Counted from the stretch's first letter, positions 1 to 8,897 are shown. The stretch is 64,000 nt of DNA from Nocardioides sp. JQ2195 (GCF_012272695.1 NZ_CP050902.1:1302001-1366000), one strand, 5' to 3'. Made by a program: numbers and translations. Notes: a model not told the origin generated them from the sequence alone.

Positions 1-600
1 GAGAGCAAGACCTTGACCACCCACACCGTGGTCAGTGACCGGCCCACCTCGACCACCGACGAGACCTTGGAGGCCGTGGGCTTCCTTGGCTTCGTTCCGA
101 CCGCGGAGCCGACCACGGGCGGGCTGCTCTACACCGTCGACACGATGGGCACGATGACCGTCCAGACCGTCGAGGCGCTGGTCCACCTGCCGAGCAAGGT
201 GTGGGGCGTGGGCAAGGCCATCGTCGGCCTCGAGAAGCGTGACCCCGAGGGCCCGATGAGCTTGGTCGGCGGAGGCCGGATCGCCGGTGAGACCGCGGCG
301 CACGAGGCGTTCCCGGTCAAGGAGAAGCTGGTCATGCTGCTGATGCTGATCGCGGGCTTCAACTTCTTCATCGGCATGTTCAACTTCGTGCCCCTGCTGC
401 CGCTCGACGGCGGCCACATCGCCGGAGCGACCTACGAAGGCCTGCGTCGCGGGTGGGCCAGGCTCCGACGCCGTCCCGATCCCGGATACGTCGACGTGGC
501 CAAGCTGCTGCCGATCGCCTATGTCGTGGCCAGTGCCTTCCTGGTGATGAGCCTGGTCCTGATCGTCGGCGACCTCGTGGTCCCGATCCACCTGACCTGA
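1..600 (+). CDS. rip1: Site-2 (M50) intramembrane metalloprotease, C-terminal part
   Basis: The reading frame is open to the left edge, so only the last 199 residues are present and the first HExxH zinc motif lies outside. The second half of the M50 active site is visible as FNFVPLLPLDGGHI, where LDGGH supplies the third metal ligand. The residues before it look like the end of a PDZ-type region, and a hydrophobic segment at the C-terminus is a last membrane helix. Family members cleave anti-sigma factors and other membrane proteins within the membrane. Position directly before ispG matches the dxr-rip1-ispG order of actinobacteria, which supports the Rip1 assignment. Function is inferred from family and context. 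Confidence 0.9.
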   Translation, partial: ESKTLTTHTVVSDRPTSTTDETLEAVGFLGFVPTAEPTTGGLLYTVDTMGTMTVQTVEALVHLPSKVWGVGKAIVGLEKRDPEGPMSLVGGGRIAGETAAHEAFPVKEKLVMLLMLIAGFNFFIGMFNFVPLLPLDGGHIAGATYEGLRRGWARLRRRPDPGYVDVAKLLPIAYVVASAFLVMSLVLIVGDLVVPIHLT

Positions 601-622
601 GCTGATGTCGCCCGCGTTCGAC

Positions 623-662
623 GGTGGTTGAGGAGGCGAGGCACGAGCCGTCTCGAAACCAT
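623..662 (+). repeat. REP-like palindromic repeat, copy 1
   Basis: Begins GGTGGTTGAGGAGGCGAG and ends CGTCTCGAAACCAT. It is the same element as the copies at 1031, 1082, 15523 and 61146: GGTGGTT at one end, AACCacc at the other, and a CGAG-rich centre. It lies between rip1 and the GIY-YIG remnant. Confidence 0.8.
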
Positions 663-723
663 CTTGTCCACAGGCCAACGTCAGGCGCTTGCCCGCGACC
701 GATGCCCGGGAAACGATCGACAC

Positions 724-1022
724 ATGGCTTTCGTCTACATCCTGCGGTGCGCCGACGGCACGTACTACGTCGGGAGCACGACGAACCTTCCGATCCGGCT
801 GTGGCAGCACAACAACGGTCCTGACGGAGCGGCGTACACCCGAAGACGTCGCCCCGTGGAACTCGTCTGGTCGGCGGAGTTCGAGTCGACCGCCGAGGCG
901 TTCGCCTTCGAGAAGCGGGCTAGGGCTGGAGCCGCGCCAAGCGGGAGGCGTTGATCGCGGGTGATTGGGGCGTCGTACGTCGGCTCGCGAGTCGTGCCGT
1001 TCCGCGAAGGCCTCCGGCTTGA
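724..1022 (+). pseudogene. GIY-YIG nuclease-domain protein, frameshifted
   Basis: From ATG 724 the frame encodes MAFVYILRCADGTYYVGST, the GIY-YIG motif of small YhbQ/UvrC-N-type proteins, and continues through AEAFAFEKR to about 918, then runs into a premature stop at 954. The expected continuation of the family (GWSRAKREALI-GD) is found in another frame from 924: GWSRAKREALIAGDWGVVRR, ending at TGA 1020-1022. One missing base near 919-923 explains both, so the gene is a pseudogene or carries a sequencing error; the truncated 76-residue product (724-954) could still be made. It is bracketed by REP-like repeats, copy 1 upstream in plus orientation and copies 2 and 3 downstream inverted. Confidence 0.75.
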
Positions 1023-1030
1023 GGTCGGGT

Positions 1031-1068
1031 GTGGTTTCGAGACGCTCGTTCCTCGCTCCTCAACCACC
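1031..1068 (-). repeat. REP-like palindromic repeat, copy 2
   Basis: Inverted copy: GTGGTTTCGAGACGCTCG followed by TTCCTCGCTCCTCAACCACC. Its reverse complement is almost identical to the copy at 61146. It lies between the GIY-YIG remnant and ispG. Confidence 0.85.
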
Positions 1069-1081
1069 GTCGGGGTGGGGT

Positions 1082-1120
1082 GTGGTTTTGAGACGCTCGT
1101 TCCTCGCCTCCCCAACCACC
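1082..1120 (-). repeat. REP-like palindromic repeat, copy 3
   Basis: Second inverted copy, GTGGTTTTGAGACGCTCG to CCCAACCACC, 13 bases after copy 2 and in the same orientation. The two form a tandem pair just upstream of the ispG promoter. Confidence 0.85.
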
Positions 1121-1149
1121 GTGGAGTGTGGTCATCCTCGCGTCGTACG

Positions 1150-1155
1150 TAGACT
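1150..1155 (+). promoter_or_regulatory. Putative -10 (TAGACT) for leaderless ispG
   Basis: TAGACT ends 6 bases before ATG 1162 and no purine-rich ribosome binding site precedes the ATG. The spacing predicts transcription starting at the start codon. Confidence 0.5.
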
Positions 1156-1161
1156 GGCGCC

Positions 1162-2313
1162 ATGACGTCGATCAGTTTGGGCATGCCCGAAGCGCCGCCT
1201 CCGGTGCTCAGTCCTCGCCGCAAGACCCGCAAGATCAAGGTCGGCAAGGTCGAGGTCGGGGGAGACGCGCCGATCTCGGTGCAGTCGATGACCACCACGC
1301 TCACCTCCGACGTCAACAGCACCCTCCAGCAGATTGCCGAGCTGACCGCGGCCGGCTGCGACATCGTGCGCATCGCCTGCCCCAGCCAGGACGACGCCGA
1401 CGCGCTCCCCGCGATCGCCCAGCACTCGCAGATCCCGGTGATCGCCGACATCCACTTCCAGCCGAAATACGTCTACGCGGCGATCGAGGCCGGTTGTGCC
1501 GGGGTGCGGGTCAACCCCGGCAACATCCGCCAGTTCGACGACCAGGTGAAGGAGATCGCGGCCGCCGCCAAGGACCACGGCACCTCGATCCGCATCGGCG
1601 TCAACGCGGGGTCGCTCGACAAGCGACTGCTCGAGAAGTATGGCAGGGCCACTCCCGAGGCCCTGGTCGAGAGCGCGGTCTGGGAGGCCAGCCTCTTCGA
1701 GGAGCACGGCTTCCACGACTTCAAGATCTCGGTCAAGCACAACGACCCGGTCGTGATGGTGCGCGCCTACGAGCTCCTCGCCGAGAAGGGCGACTGGCCG
1801 CTGCACCTCGGCGTCACCGAGGCCGGCCCCGCCTTCCAGGGCACGATCAAGTCGGCCACCGCGTTCGGTGCGCTGCTCAGCCGGGGCATCGGCGACACCA
1901 TCCGGGTGAGCCTCTCCGCGCCGCCGGTCGAAGAGGTCAAGGTCGGCATCCAGATCCTGCAGTCGCTGAACCTGCGTCCCCGCAAGCTCGAGATCGTCTC
2001 GTGCCCGAGCTGTGGCCGCGCCCAGGTCGACGTCTACAAGCTCGCGGAGGAGGTCACCGCCGGGCTCGAGGGCATGGAGGTGCCGCTGCGGGTGGCCGTC
2101 ATGGGCTGCGTCGTGAACGGTCCCGGTGAGGCCCGTGAGGCCGACCTCGGTGTGGCCTCAGGCAACGGCAAGGGCCAGATCTTCGTCAAGGGAGAAGTCA
2201 TCAAGACCGTTCCCGAGTCGCAGATCGTGGAGACCCTCATCGAAGAGGCCATGCGCATCGCCGAGGGCATGGAGCCCGTCGAGGGTTCCGCCGCTGCGGT
2301 CACCGTCAGCTGA
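1162..2313 (+). CDS. ispG: 4-hydroxy-3-methylbut-2-enyl diphosphate synthase
   Basis: 383 residues, normal for bacterial IspG (GcpE). The enzyme reductively converts methylerythritol cyclodiphosphate to HMBPP in the MEP isoprenoid pathway in the cytoplasm, using a [4Fe-4S] cluster. The cluster ligands are visible as C281 and C284 in SCPSCGR and C316 in [11 protein letters not shown]. The N-terminal TIM-barrel part contains SVQSMTTT and the conserved VRVNPGN. The start is fixed by the leaderless -10 at 1150. It follows rip1 as in other actinobacteria, with the broken GIY-YIG gene and three repeats between them. Confidence 0.98.
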   Translation: MTSISLGMPEAPPPVLSPRRKTRKIKVGKVEVGGDAPISVQSMTTTLTSDVNSTLQQIAELTAAGCDIVRIACPSQDDADALPAIAQHSQIPVIADIHFQPKYVYAAIEAGCAGVRVNPGNIRQFDDQVKEIAAAAKDHGTSIRIGVNAGSLDKRLLEKYGRATPEALVESAVWEASLFEEHGFHDFKISVKHNDPVVMVRAYELLAEKGDWPLHLGVTEAGPAFQGTIKSATAFGALLSRGIGDTIRVSLSAPPVEEVKVGIQILQSLNLRPRKLEIVSCPSCGRAQVDVYKLAEEVTAGLEGMEVPLRVAVMGCVVNGPGEAREADLGVASGNGKGQIFVKGEVIKTVPESQIVETLIEEAMRIAEGMEPVEGSAAAVTVS

Positions 2314-2329
2314 CCCAGCACATCTTCAG

Positions 2330-2335
2330 TAGGCT
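2330..2335 (+). promoter_or_regulatory. Putative -10 (TAGGCT) for leaderless GNAT gene
   Basis: TAGGCT lies 7 bases before GTG 2343 with no Shine-Dalgarno sequence between. Confidence 0.45.
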
Positions 2336-2342
2336 CCGGAAC

Positions 2343-3188
2343 GTGCCTCCTGCCAACTCCCGCGTGCGTGCCCTGGGACCGGACGACGTTCCGGATTTCC
2401 TCGGGCTGGTCGCGCAGGATCCGGTGGTCAACGTGTTCGCCGACTACCGAGCCCGTACGACGAAGCTCGACCGTCGCTGGCTCGGTGGGGAAGTGGTGGG
2501 CCGGTTCGTCGACAACCAGCTGGTCGCAGCGATCCACATCGGCGCGAACCTGGTGCCGGTGCAGGTCGGCCCCGACGACATCGACGACCTCGCCGATCCG
2601 GCCTTGCGCGGTCGCCGTACTGTCTCGACCATCGTGGGGCCGGAGCAGGCGGTCGACGGACTCTGGGCTGCCATCGGGTCGAGGTGGGGAAGGATGCGCG
2701 AGCACCGTCCACGTCAGCCGCACCTGGAGTACGCCGGCACGCCACTGGTCGAGCCCGACCCGCTGGTGCGTCGTACGCAAGCCCACGAGATCGACCTCGT
2801 CTATCCGGCCTGCGTGGCGATGTACACCGAGGAGGTCGGCCTGTCCCCGGAGTGGGGCGGCGGTGGCGACCTCTACCGGACGCGGGTGCGCCAGCTGATC
2901 GCGAAGGGCTGGCAGTTCTCCCGCATCGAGGACGGTCGCGTCGTGTTCAAGGCCGAGGTCGCGTGCTGCTCGCCGTACGCCGCCCAGATCCAGGGCGTCT
3001 ACGTCGTCCCGGACCGCAGGGGTGAGGGCCTGGCCACCAGAGGTATGGCGGCGGTGGCCGAGCTGGTGCGCGCAGAGATCGCGCCGGCGGTCTCGCTCTA
3101 TGTCAACGAGCACAACGTCGGAGCCCGGATCGCCTATGAGCGCACGGGATTCGTGGAGACTGCACGGTTCACCACCATCATGTTCTGA
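2343..3188 (+). CDS. DUF4081-type GNAT acetyltransferase
   Basis: 281 residues. The first 120 or so resemble the DUF4081 extension found before many actinobacterial GNAT domains (VRALGPDDVPDFLGLVAQDP). The C-terminal half is a GNAT acyl-CoA-binding domain with IQGVYVVPDRRGEGLATRGM as the acetyl-CoA loop (motif A) and YVNEHNVGARIAYERTGF as motif B. It probably acetylates a small molecule or protein, substrate unknown. It starts 29 bases after ispG but has its own -10-like hexamer, so it need not depend on the ispG transcript. Confidence 0.85.
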   Translation: MPPANSRVRALGPDDVPDFLGLVAQDPVVNVFADYRARTTKLDRRWLGGEVVGRFVDNQLVAAIHIGANLVPVQVGPDDIDDLADPALRGRRTVSTIVGPEQAVDGLWAAIGSRWGRMREHRPRQPHLEYAGTPLVEPDPLVRRTQAHEIDLVYPACVAMYTEEVGLSPEWGGGGDLYRTRVRQLIAKGWQFSRIEDGRVVFKAEVACCSPYAAQIQGVYVVPDRRGEGLATRGMAAVAELVRAEIAPAVSLYVNEHNVGARIAYERTGFVETARFTTIMF

Positions 3189-3200
3189 CCGGACTGGCCC

Positions 3201-3206
3201 TACGCT
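3201..3206 (+). promoter_or_regulatory. Putative -10 (TACGCT) for leaderless DoxX-like gene
   Basis: TACGCT lies 7 bases before GTG 3214 and no ribosome binding site is visible. Confidence 0.45.
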
Positions 3207-3213
3207 TGCCAGC

Positions 3214-3576
3214 GTGAACATTCCCAAGGACGTCCTCGGCCTGGCCGGCATCTTCGCCGTCTCCGGCACCATCCACCTCGTCAAGCCCGAGGTCTATGAA
3301 CCGATCATGCCGAAGGTCATTCCGGCGCGCCGCGAGGTCGTGCTCGGATCGGGCGTCGCCGAGCTGGTCTGCGCGGCCGGGCTGCTCCACCCGCGGACCC
3401 GCAGTCTGGCCGGCTGGGCCAGCGCCGGACTGCTGGTCGCGGTCTATCCGGCGAACTTCAAGATGGCTGCCGATGCCCAGAAGCGGAAGAACACCGGCCT
3501 CAAGGTCGGCACCCTCGCCCGGCTGCCGTTGCAGATCCCGATGATCCGGACCGCGTTGAGGGCCGCCCGCGGCTGA
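3214..3576 (+). CDS. DoxX-like small membrane protein
   Basis: 120 residues with about three hydrophobic segments: IFAVSGTIHLVKPEVY near the N-terminus, then segments near residues 45-60 and 65-80. The pattern SGTIHLVKP...MPKVIPARR...GSGVAELVCAAGLL matches the short DoxX-like membrane proteins. Function is unknown; related proteins are loosely tied to redox or quinone metabolism. The GTG start is chosen because it follows the TACGCT hexamer at leaderless spacing and removes an unrelated upstream frame that overlaps the GNAT gene. Confidence 0.75.
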   Translation: MNIPKDVLGLAGIFAVSGTIHLVKPEVYEPIMPKVIPARREVVLGSGVAELVCAAGLLHPRTRSLAGWASAGLLVAVYPANFKMAADAQKRKNTGLKVGTLARLPLQIPMIRTALRAARG

Positions 3577-3588
3577 ACGGCGTGACGT

Positions 3589-4071
3589 TCAGGGCTTCCA
3601 GAGGATCTTGAACCGCTCCATCACGATCTCCGTGTCGTCGGTGACCTCACCACCGGTCTCGGTGAAGAACTCGCGGTGCACGTCGCGCCAGTACTCGAGT
3701 GACAGGTCGCCCTCACCCTCGAGCCGGGCGTGCTCGACGTCGACGTCGCCGAACGGCACGATGCGTACGTCGGTGGTGGTGATCAGGGCCCTCGGCGTGC
3801 CGGCGCCGTCAGTGATGATCGACAGGGTGCCGACCGTCGGGACGGGTTCCTGGCCGGAGTCGTAGTCGCGCAGCGCGCTCGAGGTGGCGGTCTTGGTGCC
3901 GTCCAGTACGAGCGCGAGCAGCCGGTCGGCCTGGTCGGCGTTGGCACCGAAGGCCCATGCCGGAGGACGCAGCGACTCCTGCGCGTTGGATCCGGTGTAG
4001 GCACGCAACCGGTTGAGGTTGGCACGCACCTTGGCGTTGGCCCAGAAGTTCTCGATCGCTTCGTCGCTCAT
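3589..4071 (-). CDS. ASCH domain protein
   Basis: 160 residues. The core LLALVLDGTKTATSSAL, followed by PTVGTLSIITDGAGTPRALITTTDVRIVPF, is the ASCH fold pattern (a PUA-like beta-barrel implicated in RNA or modified-nucleoside binding; some members are N4-acetylcytidine amidohydrolases). The end DTEIVMERFKILW is also typical of the family. It converges with the DoxX-like gene (13 bases between stops) and has its own leaderless-type promoter. Substrate unknown. Confidence 0.85.
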   Translation of the reverse strand: MSDEAIENFWANAKVRANLNRLRAYTGSNAQESLRPPAWAFGANADQADRLLALVLDGTKTATSSALRDYDSGQEPVPTVGTLSIITDGAGTPRALITTTDVRIVPFGDVDVEHARLEGEGDLSLEYWRDVHREFFTETGGEVTDDTEIVMERFKILWKP

Positions 4072-4078
4072 GTCGCGA

Positions 4079-4084
4079 AGCGTA
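4079..4084 (-). promoter_or_regulatory. Putative -10 (TACGCT) for leaderless ASCH gene
   Basis: On the minus strand TACGCT is followed by 7 bases and the ATG at 4071. Confidence 0.45.
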
Positions 4085-4139
4085 CGGCGTCACGGGTGAC
4101 GGCCCCGGGTGACGGTCCGGAGTCGCTCTGCCCTGACGC

Positions 4140-5132
4140 TCAGCCCTGTCGTCCAGCCTGACGGGCCAGCCAGTCGGCATACGGCTCGGGCTCGGAGTCG
4201 TCCTCGAGCTGGCCGATCATGCTCTCGGTGAACCAAGCCCGCAGGTCGTTCATCTCAGGGGTGGACGGCAGGGTGAGCAGGTGCTGCTCGGCGCACATGC
4301 GGTCCGCCAGCGCCACCGTCTCGTCGAGCTCCCGGACCATGCCGCCGAGGTCCCTGGGGGCGGGCATCAGGATGTCGACGAACTCAAGACCGGCTGCCGC
4401 TGCGTCCTGGGCCGTCCGACGCCCCATGTGTCGGGCGAAGGCGGGGCGCGACACCAGACGCTGGATCAGCTCACCCAGCTCGCGGGTGTGGCCGGCGTCG
4501 TCGCTGCCGGCATCGATCAGCTGGAGCTCACGGATCAGGTCGTCGAGGTGCTGGTCGACCTGGAGTCCGAGGTCGACCGGGCACTCGGGCATCCGCAGCA
4601 ACTTCCACCCTGCCGGGAGCGCGCCCATGTCCAGCTCGGCAACCGGGGTGGAGCCCAGGCTCGGGGGCCGGATCGGGTGCTCGGTGTCGGTCGCGTCGAT
4701 CTCGGCCCAGATCCGTCGACCGAGGTCGGTCTCGTCGATACCCCAGTCGCGCGAGAGCATGGACACGATCGACAACCCGCGTCCCGTGATCGGCAGCTCC
4801 TCGACGGGTCGGTCATGTTCGGTCCGAGGGTGCCCGCCTGTCTGCGGCACGACTGCCTGCACGGGCACGAGTCGGCCGGCGTCCTCCACCGAGACCCTCA
4901 CCGCCTGCTCGAGGTTGCGTAGGACGACGTTCATGAACGCGCTGCCGCTGTGGAGGGCCGTGTTGGCCGCCATCTCGGTGACGCACAGGGCGGCGTCGTC
5001 GATCAGGTCGGTGTGACGCCAGGTGGTCAGTCCGTCGCGCACGAACCGACGTGCCCCGGGCACGCTCGCGGTGTCGGCGGCGAGTCGCACCCGGAACTCC
5101 GGCCGGTCATCCGACTCCACGGTGGTGGACAT
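4140..5132 (-). CDS. Anti-sigma-type ATP-binding (HATPase) regulator
   Basis: About 330 residues. The first 130 are a GHKL ATPase domain of the RsbW/SpoIIAB anti-sigma kinase type: [17 protein letters not shown] is the N-box, [11 protein letters not shown] the G1 box and [15 protein letters not shown] the G2 box. The remaining 190 residues are helical, without a family I recognise ([29 protein letters not shown]). It probably acts in stress or developmental signalling by binding a sigma factor or its antagonist, but no partner gene is next to it. The second ATG (5132) is preferred over 5141 because GAGAGG sits 9 bases before it. Confidence 0.75.
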   Translation of the reverse strand: MSTTVESDDRPEFRVRLAADTASVPGARRFVRDGLTTWRHTDLIDDAALCVTEMAANTALHSGSAFMNVVLRNLEQAVRVSVEDAGRLVPVQAVVPQTGGHPRTEHDRPVEELPITGRGLSIVSMLSRDWGIDETDLGRRIWAEIDATDTEHPIRPPSLGSTPVAELDMGALPAGWKLLRMPECPVDLGLQVDQHLDDLIRELQLIDAGSDDAGHTRELGELIQRLVSRPAFARHMGRRTAQDAAAAGLEFVDILMPAPRDLGGMVRELDETVALADRMCAEQHLLTLPSTPEMNDLRAWFTESMIGQLEDDSEPEPYADWLARQAGRQG

Positions 5133-5217
5133 GCCGGCCATCCTCTCACCCGGGCGCCTGTCTGCGGAACGGTCTCGGGGCGACGAAACCGGTGTGCGGT
5201 GCCTGCCGGGCCGCGGA

Positions 5218-5223
5218 TAACCT
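5218..5223 (+). promoter_or_regulatory. Putative -10 (TAACCT) for leaderless proS
   Basis: TAACCT is 7 bases before ATG 5231 with no ribosome binding site. Confidence 0.5.
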
Positions 5224-5230
5224 TGCCCGC

Positions 5231-7003
5231 ATGATCCTTCGGATGTCCAAGCTCTTCGTTCGCACCCTCCGTGACGACCCCGCCGATGCGGAGGTCCCCA
5301 GCCACCGGCTGCTGGTGCGGGCCGGCTACGTGCGGCGCGCCGCCCCGGGCATCTACACCTGGTTGCCGCTGGGCCTTCGGGTGCTGCGCAACGTGGAGGC
5401 GATCATCCGCGAGGAGATGGACGCGATCGGTGCCCAGGAGCTCCAGTTCCCCGCACTGCTGCCCCGTGAGCCCTACGAGGCCACCAACCGCTGGACCGAC
5501 TACGGCGACGGCATCTTCCGGCTGAAGGACCGCAAGGGCGGTGACTACCTGCTCGGCCCCACCCACGAGGAGATGTTCACCCTCGCCGTCAAGGACATGT
5601 ACTCCTCCTACAAGGACCTCCCGGTCTGGCTCTACCAGATCCAGAACAAGTACCGCGACGAGGCGCGTCCCCGCGCGGGGATCCTGCGCGGGCGTGAGTT
5701 CGTGATGAAGGACTCCTACTCCTTCGACACCACCGACGAGGGCCTCGACGCCTCGTACGCCGCCCACCGTGCGGCCTACATCAAGACCTTCGACCGCCTG
5801 GGCTTCGACTACGTCATCGTCAAGGCCACCTCGGGTGCCATGGGCGGGTCCAGGTCCGAGGAGTTCCTGGCCAGTGCCGAGGTCGGCGAGGACACCTACG
5901 TCAGGTGCAGCGCCTGCGACTACGCCGCCAACGTGGAGGCGGTGGCAGTGCGGCCTCCCGCCGCCCAGTCGTATGACGACGTGCCCGCTGCCCACGCTGA
6001 GCAGACCCCTGACACGCCCACGATCCAGACCCTGGTCGACGTGCTCAACGACAAGTTCCCCCGTGACGACCGAGCCTGGCGGGCCGGGGACACCCTCAAG
6101 AACGTCATGGTCATGCTGAAGCACCCCGACGGCTCCCGGGAGCCCCTGGCCATCGGCCTCCCCGGTGACCGTGAGGTCGACCAGAAGCGCCTGGAGGGAC
6201 AGCTCGAGCCGATCGAGGTCGAGCCCATGGACGAGGCCGAGATGGCCAAGCACCCCGCCCTGGTCAAGGGCTACATCGGTGCCGGAGTGCTGGGTGAGGA
6301 GTCCAGGTCGGGCATCCGTTACCTGGTCGACCCGCGCGTCGTCGAGGGCACCCGCTGGGTGACCGGTGCCGACGTGTCGGGCCAGCACGTCATCGACCTG
6401 GTCGCCGGGCGCGACTTCACGCCCGACGGCACCGTCGAGGCGGCGGAGGTCCGTGACGGCGACCCCTGCCCCAACTGCGAGGACGGCAGCCTCCAGACGG
6501 CGCGCGGCATCGAGATGGGTCACATCTTCCAGCTCGGTCGGCTCTACGCCGAGGCACTCGACCTCAAGGTGCTCGACGAGAACGGCAAGCTGGTCACGGT
6601 GACCATGGGGTCCTACGGCATCGGCGTCTCCCGTGCGGTCGCCGCCATCGCGGAGGGCAACCACGACGAGCTCGGCCTGGTCTGGCCGCGTGAGATCGCG
6701 CCGGCCGACGTGCACCTCGTCGCCACCGGCAAGGACCCCGACGTCTACGCAGCCGCCGAGCGCATTGCGGCCGATCTCTCCAAGGCCGGCGTCGACGTGA
6801 TCTTCGACGACCGCCCGACCAAGGTGAGCCCCGGCGTGAAGTTCAAGGACGCCGAGCTGATCGGCGTACCCACCATCGCCGTGGTCGGCCGGGGGCTCGC
6901 GGACGACGGGACCATCGAGGTCAAGGACCGTCGCTCCGGCGAGCGCGAGAACGTGGCGCTCGCCGACGTCGTCCGACACCTGACCAGCCTGGTCAAGGGC
7001 TGA
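5231..7003 (+). CDS. proS: Prolyl-tRNA synthetase
   Basis: 590 residues, the bacterial-type class II ProRS that charges tRNA-Pro. The start [20 protein letters not shown] is the usual N-terminus of actinobacterial ProS. Class II motifs are seen in [12 protein letters not shown] and in [19 protein letters not shown] (motif 2). The YbaK-like editing insertion, which clears Ala-tRNA-Pro, spans roughly residues 225-400 and includes [14 protein letters not shown]. Motif 3 is [17 protein letters not shown], and the anticodon-binding domain follows. Three bases separate it from the downstream HAD gene, so the two are probably cotranscribed. Confidence 0.98.
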   Translation: MILRMSKLFVRTLRDDPADAEVPSHRLLVRAGYVRRAAPGIYTWLPLGLRVLRNVEAIIREEMDAIGAQELQFPALLPREPYEATNRWTDYGDGIFRLKDRKGGDYLLGPTHEEMFTLAVKDMYSSYKDLPVWLYQIQNKYRDEARPRAGILRGREFVMKDSYSFDTTDEGLDASYAAHRAAYIKTFDRLGFDYVIVKATSGAMGGSRSEEFLASAEVGEDTYVRCSACDYAANVEAVAVRPPAAQSYDDVPAAHAEQTPDTPTIQTLVDVLNDKFPRDDRAWRAGDTLKNVMVMLKHPDGSREPLAIGLPGDREVDQKRLEGQLEPIEVEPMDEAEMAKHPALVKGYIGAGVLGEESRSGIRYLVDPRVVEGTRWVTGADVSGQHVIDLVAGRDFTPDGTVEAAEVRDGDPCPNCEDGSLQTARGIEMGHIFQLGRLYAEALDLKVLDENGKLVTVTMGSYGIGVSRAVAAIAEGNHDELGLVWPREIAPADVHLVATGKDPDVYAAAERIAADLSKAGVDVIFDDRPTKVSPGVKFKDAELIGVPTIAVVGRGLADDGTIEVKDRRSGERENVALADVVRHLTSLVKG

Positions 7004-7006
7004 GCG

Positions 7007-7738
7007 GTGAGCCCAGCCGGTCGGTTGGACGCCGTCATCTTCGACTGGGGCGGCACCCTGACGCAGTGGCACGACATCGACTTCCACGCGGAGTGCCTGG
7101 CGCTGGCCCAGGCAGTGATCGCCACACCCAGCAAGGACGACGACCACCACGCACACGCTGCCCGGCTGCACGCGGCCGGTGATGTCATCTGGGGGCGCTC
7201 GCGCGACCACCAAGAGAGCTCGACCGTGGCTGACCTCTTCACCGAGGCAGGGTTGGAGCACGACCCGGAGCTGTTGGCCGCCTACCGGGAGTTCTGGGAG
7301 CCGCACACCGGCACCGATCAGCAGGTGGCGCCGTTGTTCGACGGCCTGCACGGCCTGGGGCTCAAGGTCGGTGTGCTGTCGAACACGATCTGGCCACGCG
7401 CGTGGCACGAGGAGTTCTTCCGCCGGGACGGCGTGGACCACCTGATCGACGGTGACGTCTACACCAGCGAGATCCCGTGGACCAAGCCATCGCCCGACGC
7501 GTTCGGTGCGGCCATGGCGGCCGTCGGGGTCGACGACCCCGCTCGCTGCGTCTACGTGGGGGACCGGCTCTTCGACGACATCTGGGGTGCCCGCAACGCC
7601 GGGATGCGTGCCATCCACGTCCCGCACAGCGCGATTCCGCGCAACCAGGTCGGACACTCAGAAGGAGTGCCCGACGCGGTGGTCCAGGAGCTCGCCGAGG
7701 TGCTGCCAGTCGTCGCCGACTGGCATGTGCGGGCCTGA
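7007..7738 (+). CDS. HAD-family hydrolase
   Basis: 243 residues. All HAD motifs are present: motif I VIFDWGGTLT (nucleophile Asp, although the usual second DxD aspartate is replaced by Gly), motif II LSNTIWP, motif III lysine in KPSPDAF, and motif IV YVGDRLFDDIWGARNAGM. The all-helical cap between motifs I and II places it in subfamily IA, typically phosphatases of small sugar or nucleotide phosphates. The DWGGT variant occurs in several HAD-IA groups. It starts with GTG three bases after proS. Substrate unknown. Confidence 0.88.
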   Translation: MSPAGRLDAVIFDWGGTLTQWHDIDFHAECLALAQAVIATPSKDDDHHAHAARLHAAGDVIWGRSRDHQESSTVADLFTEAGLEHDPELLAAYREFWEPHTGTDQQVAPLFDGLHGLGLKVGVLSNTIWPRAWHEEFFRRDGVDHLIDGDVYTSEIPWTKPSPDAFGAAMAAVGVDDPARCVYVGDRLFDDIWGARNAGMRAIHVPHSAIPRNQVGHSEGVPDAVVQELAEVLPVVADWHVRA

Positions 7739-7745
7739 TCCCGCG

Positions 7746-7783
7746 ACTGCAGAACTTGGCGATCAACTGTTGCAAGTTCCTGC
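7746..7783 (+). repeat. Hairpin CTGCAGAACTTG / CAAGTTCCTGCAG
   Basis: Near-perfect inverted repeat with one bulged base and a 13-base loop, just after the HAD stop. Further TGCAAG and CTGCAG words follow to about 7800. Similar TGCAGTTG-rich sequence occurs at 31019-31160. Confidence 0.5.
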
Positions 7784-7873
7784 AGTGCAAGAACCTGCAG
7801 GTGCTGGTTGCTGGGCACAGCGCAAGAACTGAGGAAGTATTCCTACCAGCGGAGTTCACATCCCAGTGGACAA

Positions 7874-7914
7874 CCCGGCGTCGGGAAGGGTCTCGGGGCT
7901 TCCCCGACGCCGGG
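7874..7914. terminator. Bidirectional terminator between convergent genes
   Basis: CCCGGCGTCGGGAAG pairs with CTTCCCCGACGCCGGG (one bulge) around a 10-base loop, between the stops of the HAD and ferritin-like genes. Confidence 0.7.
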
Positions 7915-7929
7915 TCCGCTCTCGGTCAG

Positions 7930-8352
7930 TCAGGTGTCGATGCCCGGCAGGTCCTGCGGGGCTCCACCCAGGTCGAGCTCGCGCAGGCTGGCATCGAGCA
8001 GGGCCTTGATCGCCCACTCGCGCTCGGCGGCGACCGTGCGCCCGACCATGTCGGCATACGTCACGGTGCACCGTTGCTCGATCTGAAGGCCGGCAGCCTC
8101 CACCTCGTCGGGGGTGCGCAGCTGGTTCGGCAGCTCGTAGGCGACCTCCGCGGCCACCGGCTGCTCGCCGGCGTCACGGATCCAGCGCACGAGCTGGTCC
8201 CGGCGGGTGCGGTGCCGGGTGTACCCGCTGCTGACGGTGTCGAAGAGCTTCGGCTGGGCAGACTCCGAGGTCTGGCCGCCGAGCGTGGTGTAGAGCCACA
8301 CGGCGGCATGCTCCGCGGCCAGCGTGGTCTGCAACGGCGACGTGTCGCTCAT
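7930..8352 (-). CDS. Ferritin-like (DUF4439) protein
   Basis: 140 residues. The helix pattern [20 protein letters not shown], then [17 protein letters not shown], and later [17 protein letters not shown] matches DUF4439, a ferritin-like four-helix bundle common in actinobacteria. Glu and His residues at helix positions (AEHA, RHRTRRD) could bind metal, but a full diiron set is not obvious. It overlaps the upstream lipoprotein gene by 4 bases (ATGA), so the two are translationally coupled. The same pair lies beside proS and rimP in Mycobacterium. Function unknown. Confidence 0.8.
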   Translation of the reverse strand: MSDTSPLQTTLAAEHAAVWLYTTLGGQTSESAQPKLFDTVSSGYTRHRTRRDQLVRWIRDAGEQPVAAEVAYELPNQLRTPDEVEAAGLQIEQRCTVTYADMVGRTVAAEREWAIKALLDASLRELDLGGAPQDLPGIDT

Positions 8353-8855
8353 GCGTCACTGGCCTTCCTGGACGCGGGGAGCACCTGGCGGTGCTGCGCG
8401 ACGCCGGCAGCCATCGCAGCCAGGGTGCGGGCGAGGGTTCCGCTCGAGACGTCCGCGGCGAGTCCGGACAGGGTGGCCTGCAACGTCGTCTCCCGGCGGC
8501 GTACGGCGTCCAAGGCGACCCCGCTCGCCTTCGGCACGTCGGGGGCGGTGGTCGGGGAGGCGGTGCGGTGCGGCTCGAGCAGGCCGAGGTGCGCGGTGTG
8601 CAGGGCGGTCAGCTCTGCCAACGGTCCGGACAGGCCGATGTGCTTGTCCGCCACGGCCGAGACGAACTGCTGCGCCTCGGTGATGGCGGCCACGGCGGCA
8701 TCGACCTGCTCCGCGTCGGGAACACCCTCGGCGACGTCCTGCTCCGGCGGTGTGGCGGCCTCCTCGGCCGGCCCCCAGCGGCATCCGGCCGCGAGCAGCA
8801 GCGGCGCGGCGGCCAGTGTCGTACGTCGCGACACGGGGTGGGAGGGGATCGGCAC
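8349..8855 (-). CDS. Predicted Tat-type lipoprotein, helical
   Basis: 168 residues. The N-terminus [17 protein letters not shown] combines a twin-arginine-like start with a lipobox (LAAGC), so the product is probably exported and lipidated at the cysteine near residue 25. The mature part is helical with E/H-rich stretches ([22 protein letters not shown]) and may itself be a diverged ferritin-like bundle, which would fit its coupling to the DUF4439 gene. It starts with GTG behind a leaderless-type promoter divergent from rimP. No function can be assigned. Confidence 0.75.
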   Translation of the reverse strand: MPIPSHPVSRRTTLAAAPLLLAAGCRWGPAEEAATPPEQDVAEGVPDAEQVDAAVAAITEAQQFVSAVADKHIGLSGPLAELTALHTAHLGLLEPHRTASPTTAPDVPKASGVALDAVRRRETTLQATLSGLAADVSSGTLARTLAAMAAGVAQHRQVLPASRKASDA

Positions 8856-8861
8856 GCGCCG

Positions 8862-8867
8862 ACTCTA
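8862..8867 (-). promoter_or_regulatory. Putative -10 (TAGAGT) for leaderless lipoprotein gene
   Basis: On the minus strand TAGAGT is followed by 6 bases and GTG 8855. Confidence 0.45.
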
Positions 8868-8897
8868 AGGCATGTCATGGTCGCTGGGGATTGCCGC

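Noticed and set aside
961..1152. Short plus-strand frame before ispG
   Set aside because: Its translation (GCGFETLVPRSSTT, repeated) comes from the two inverted REP-like copies; no family match and it overlaps the ispG promoter.
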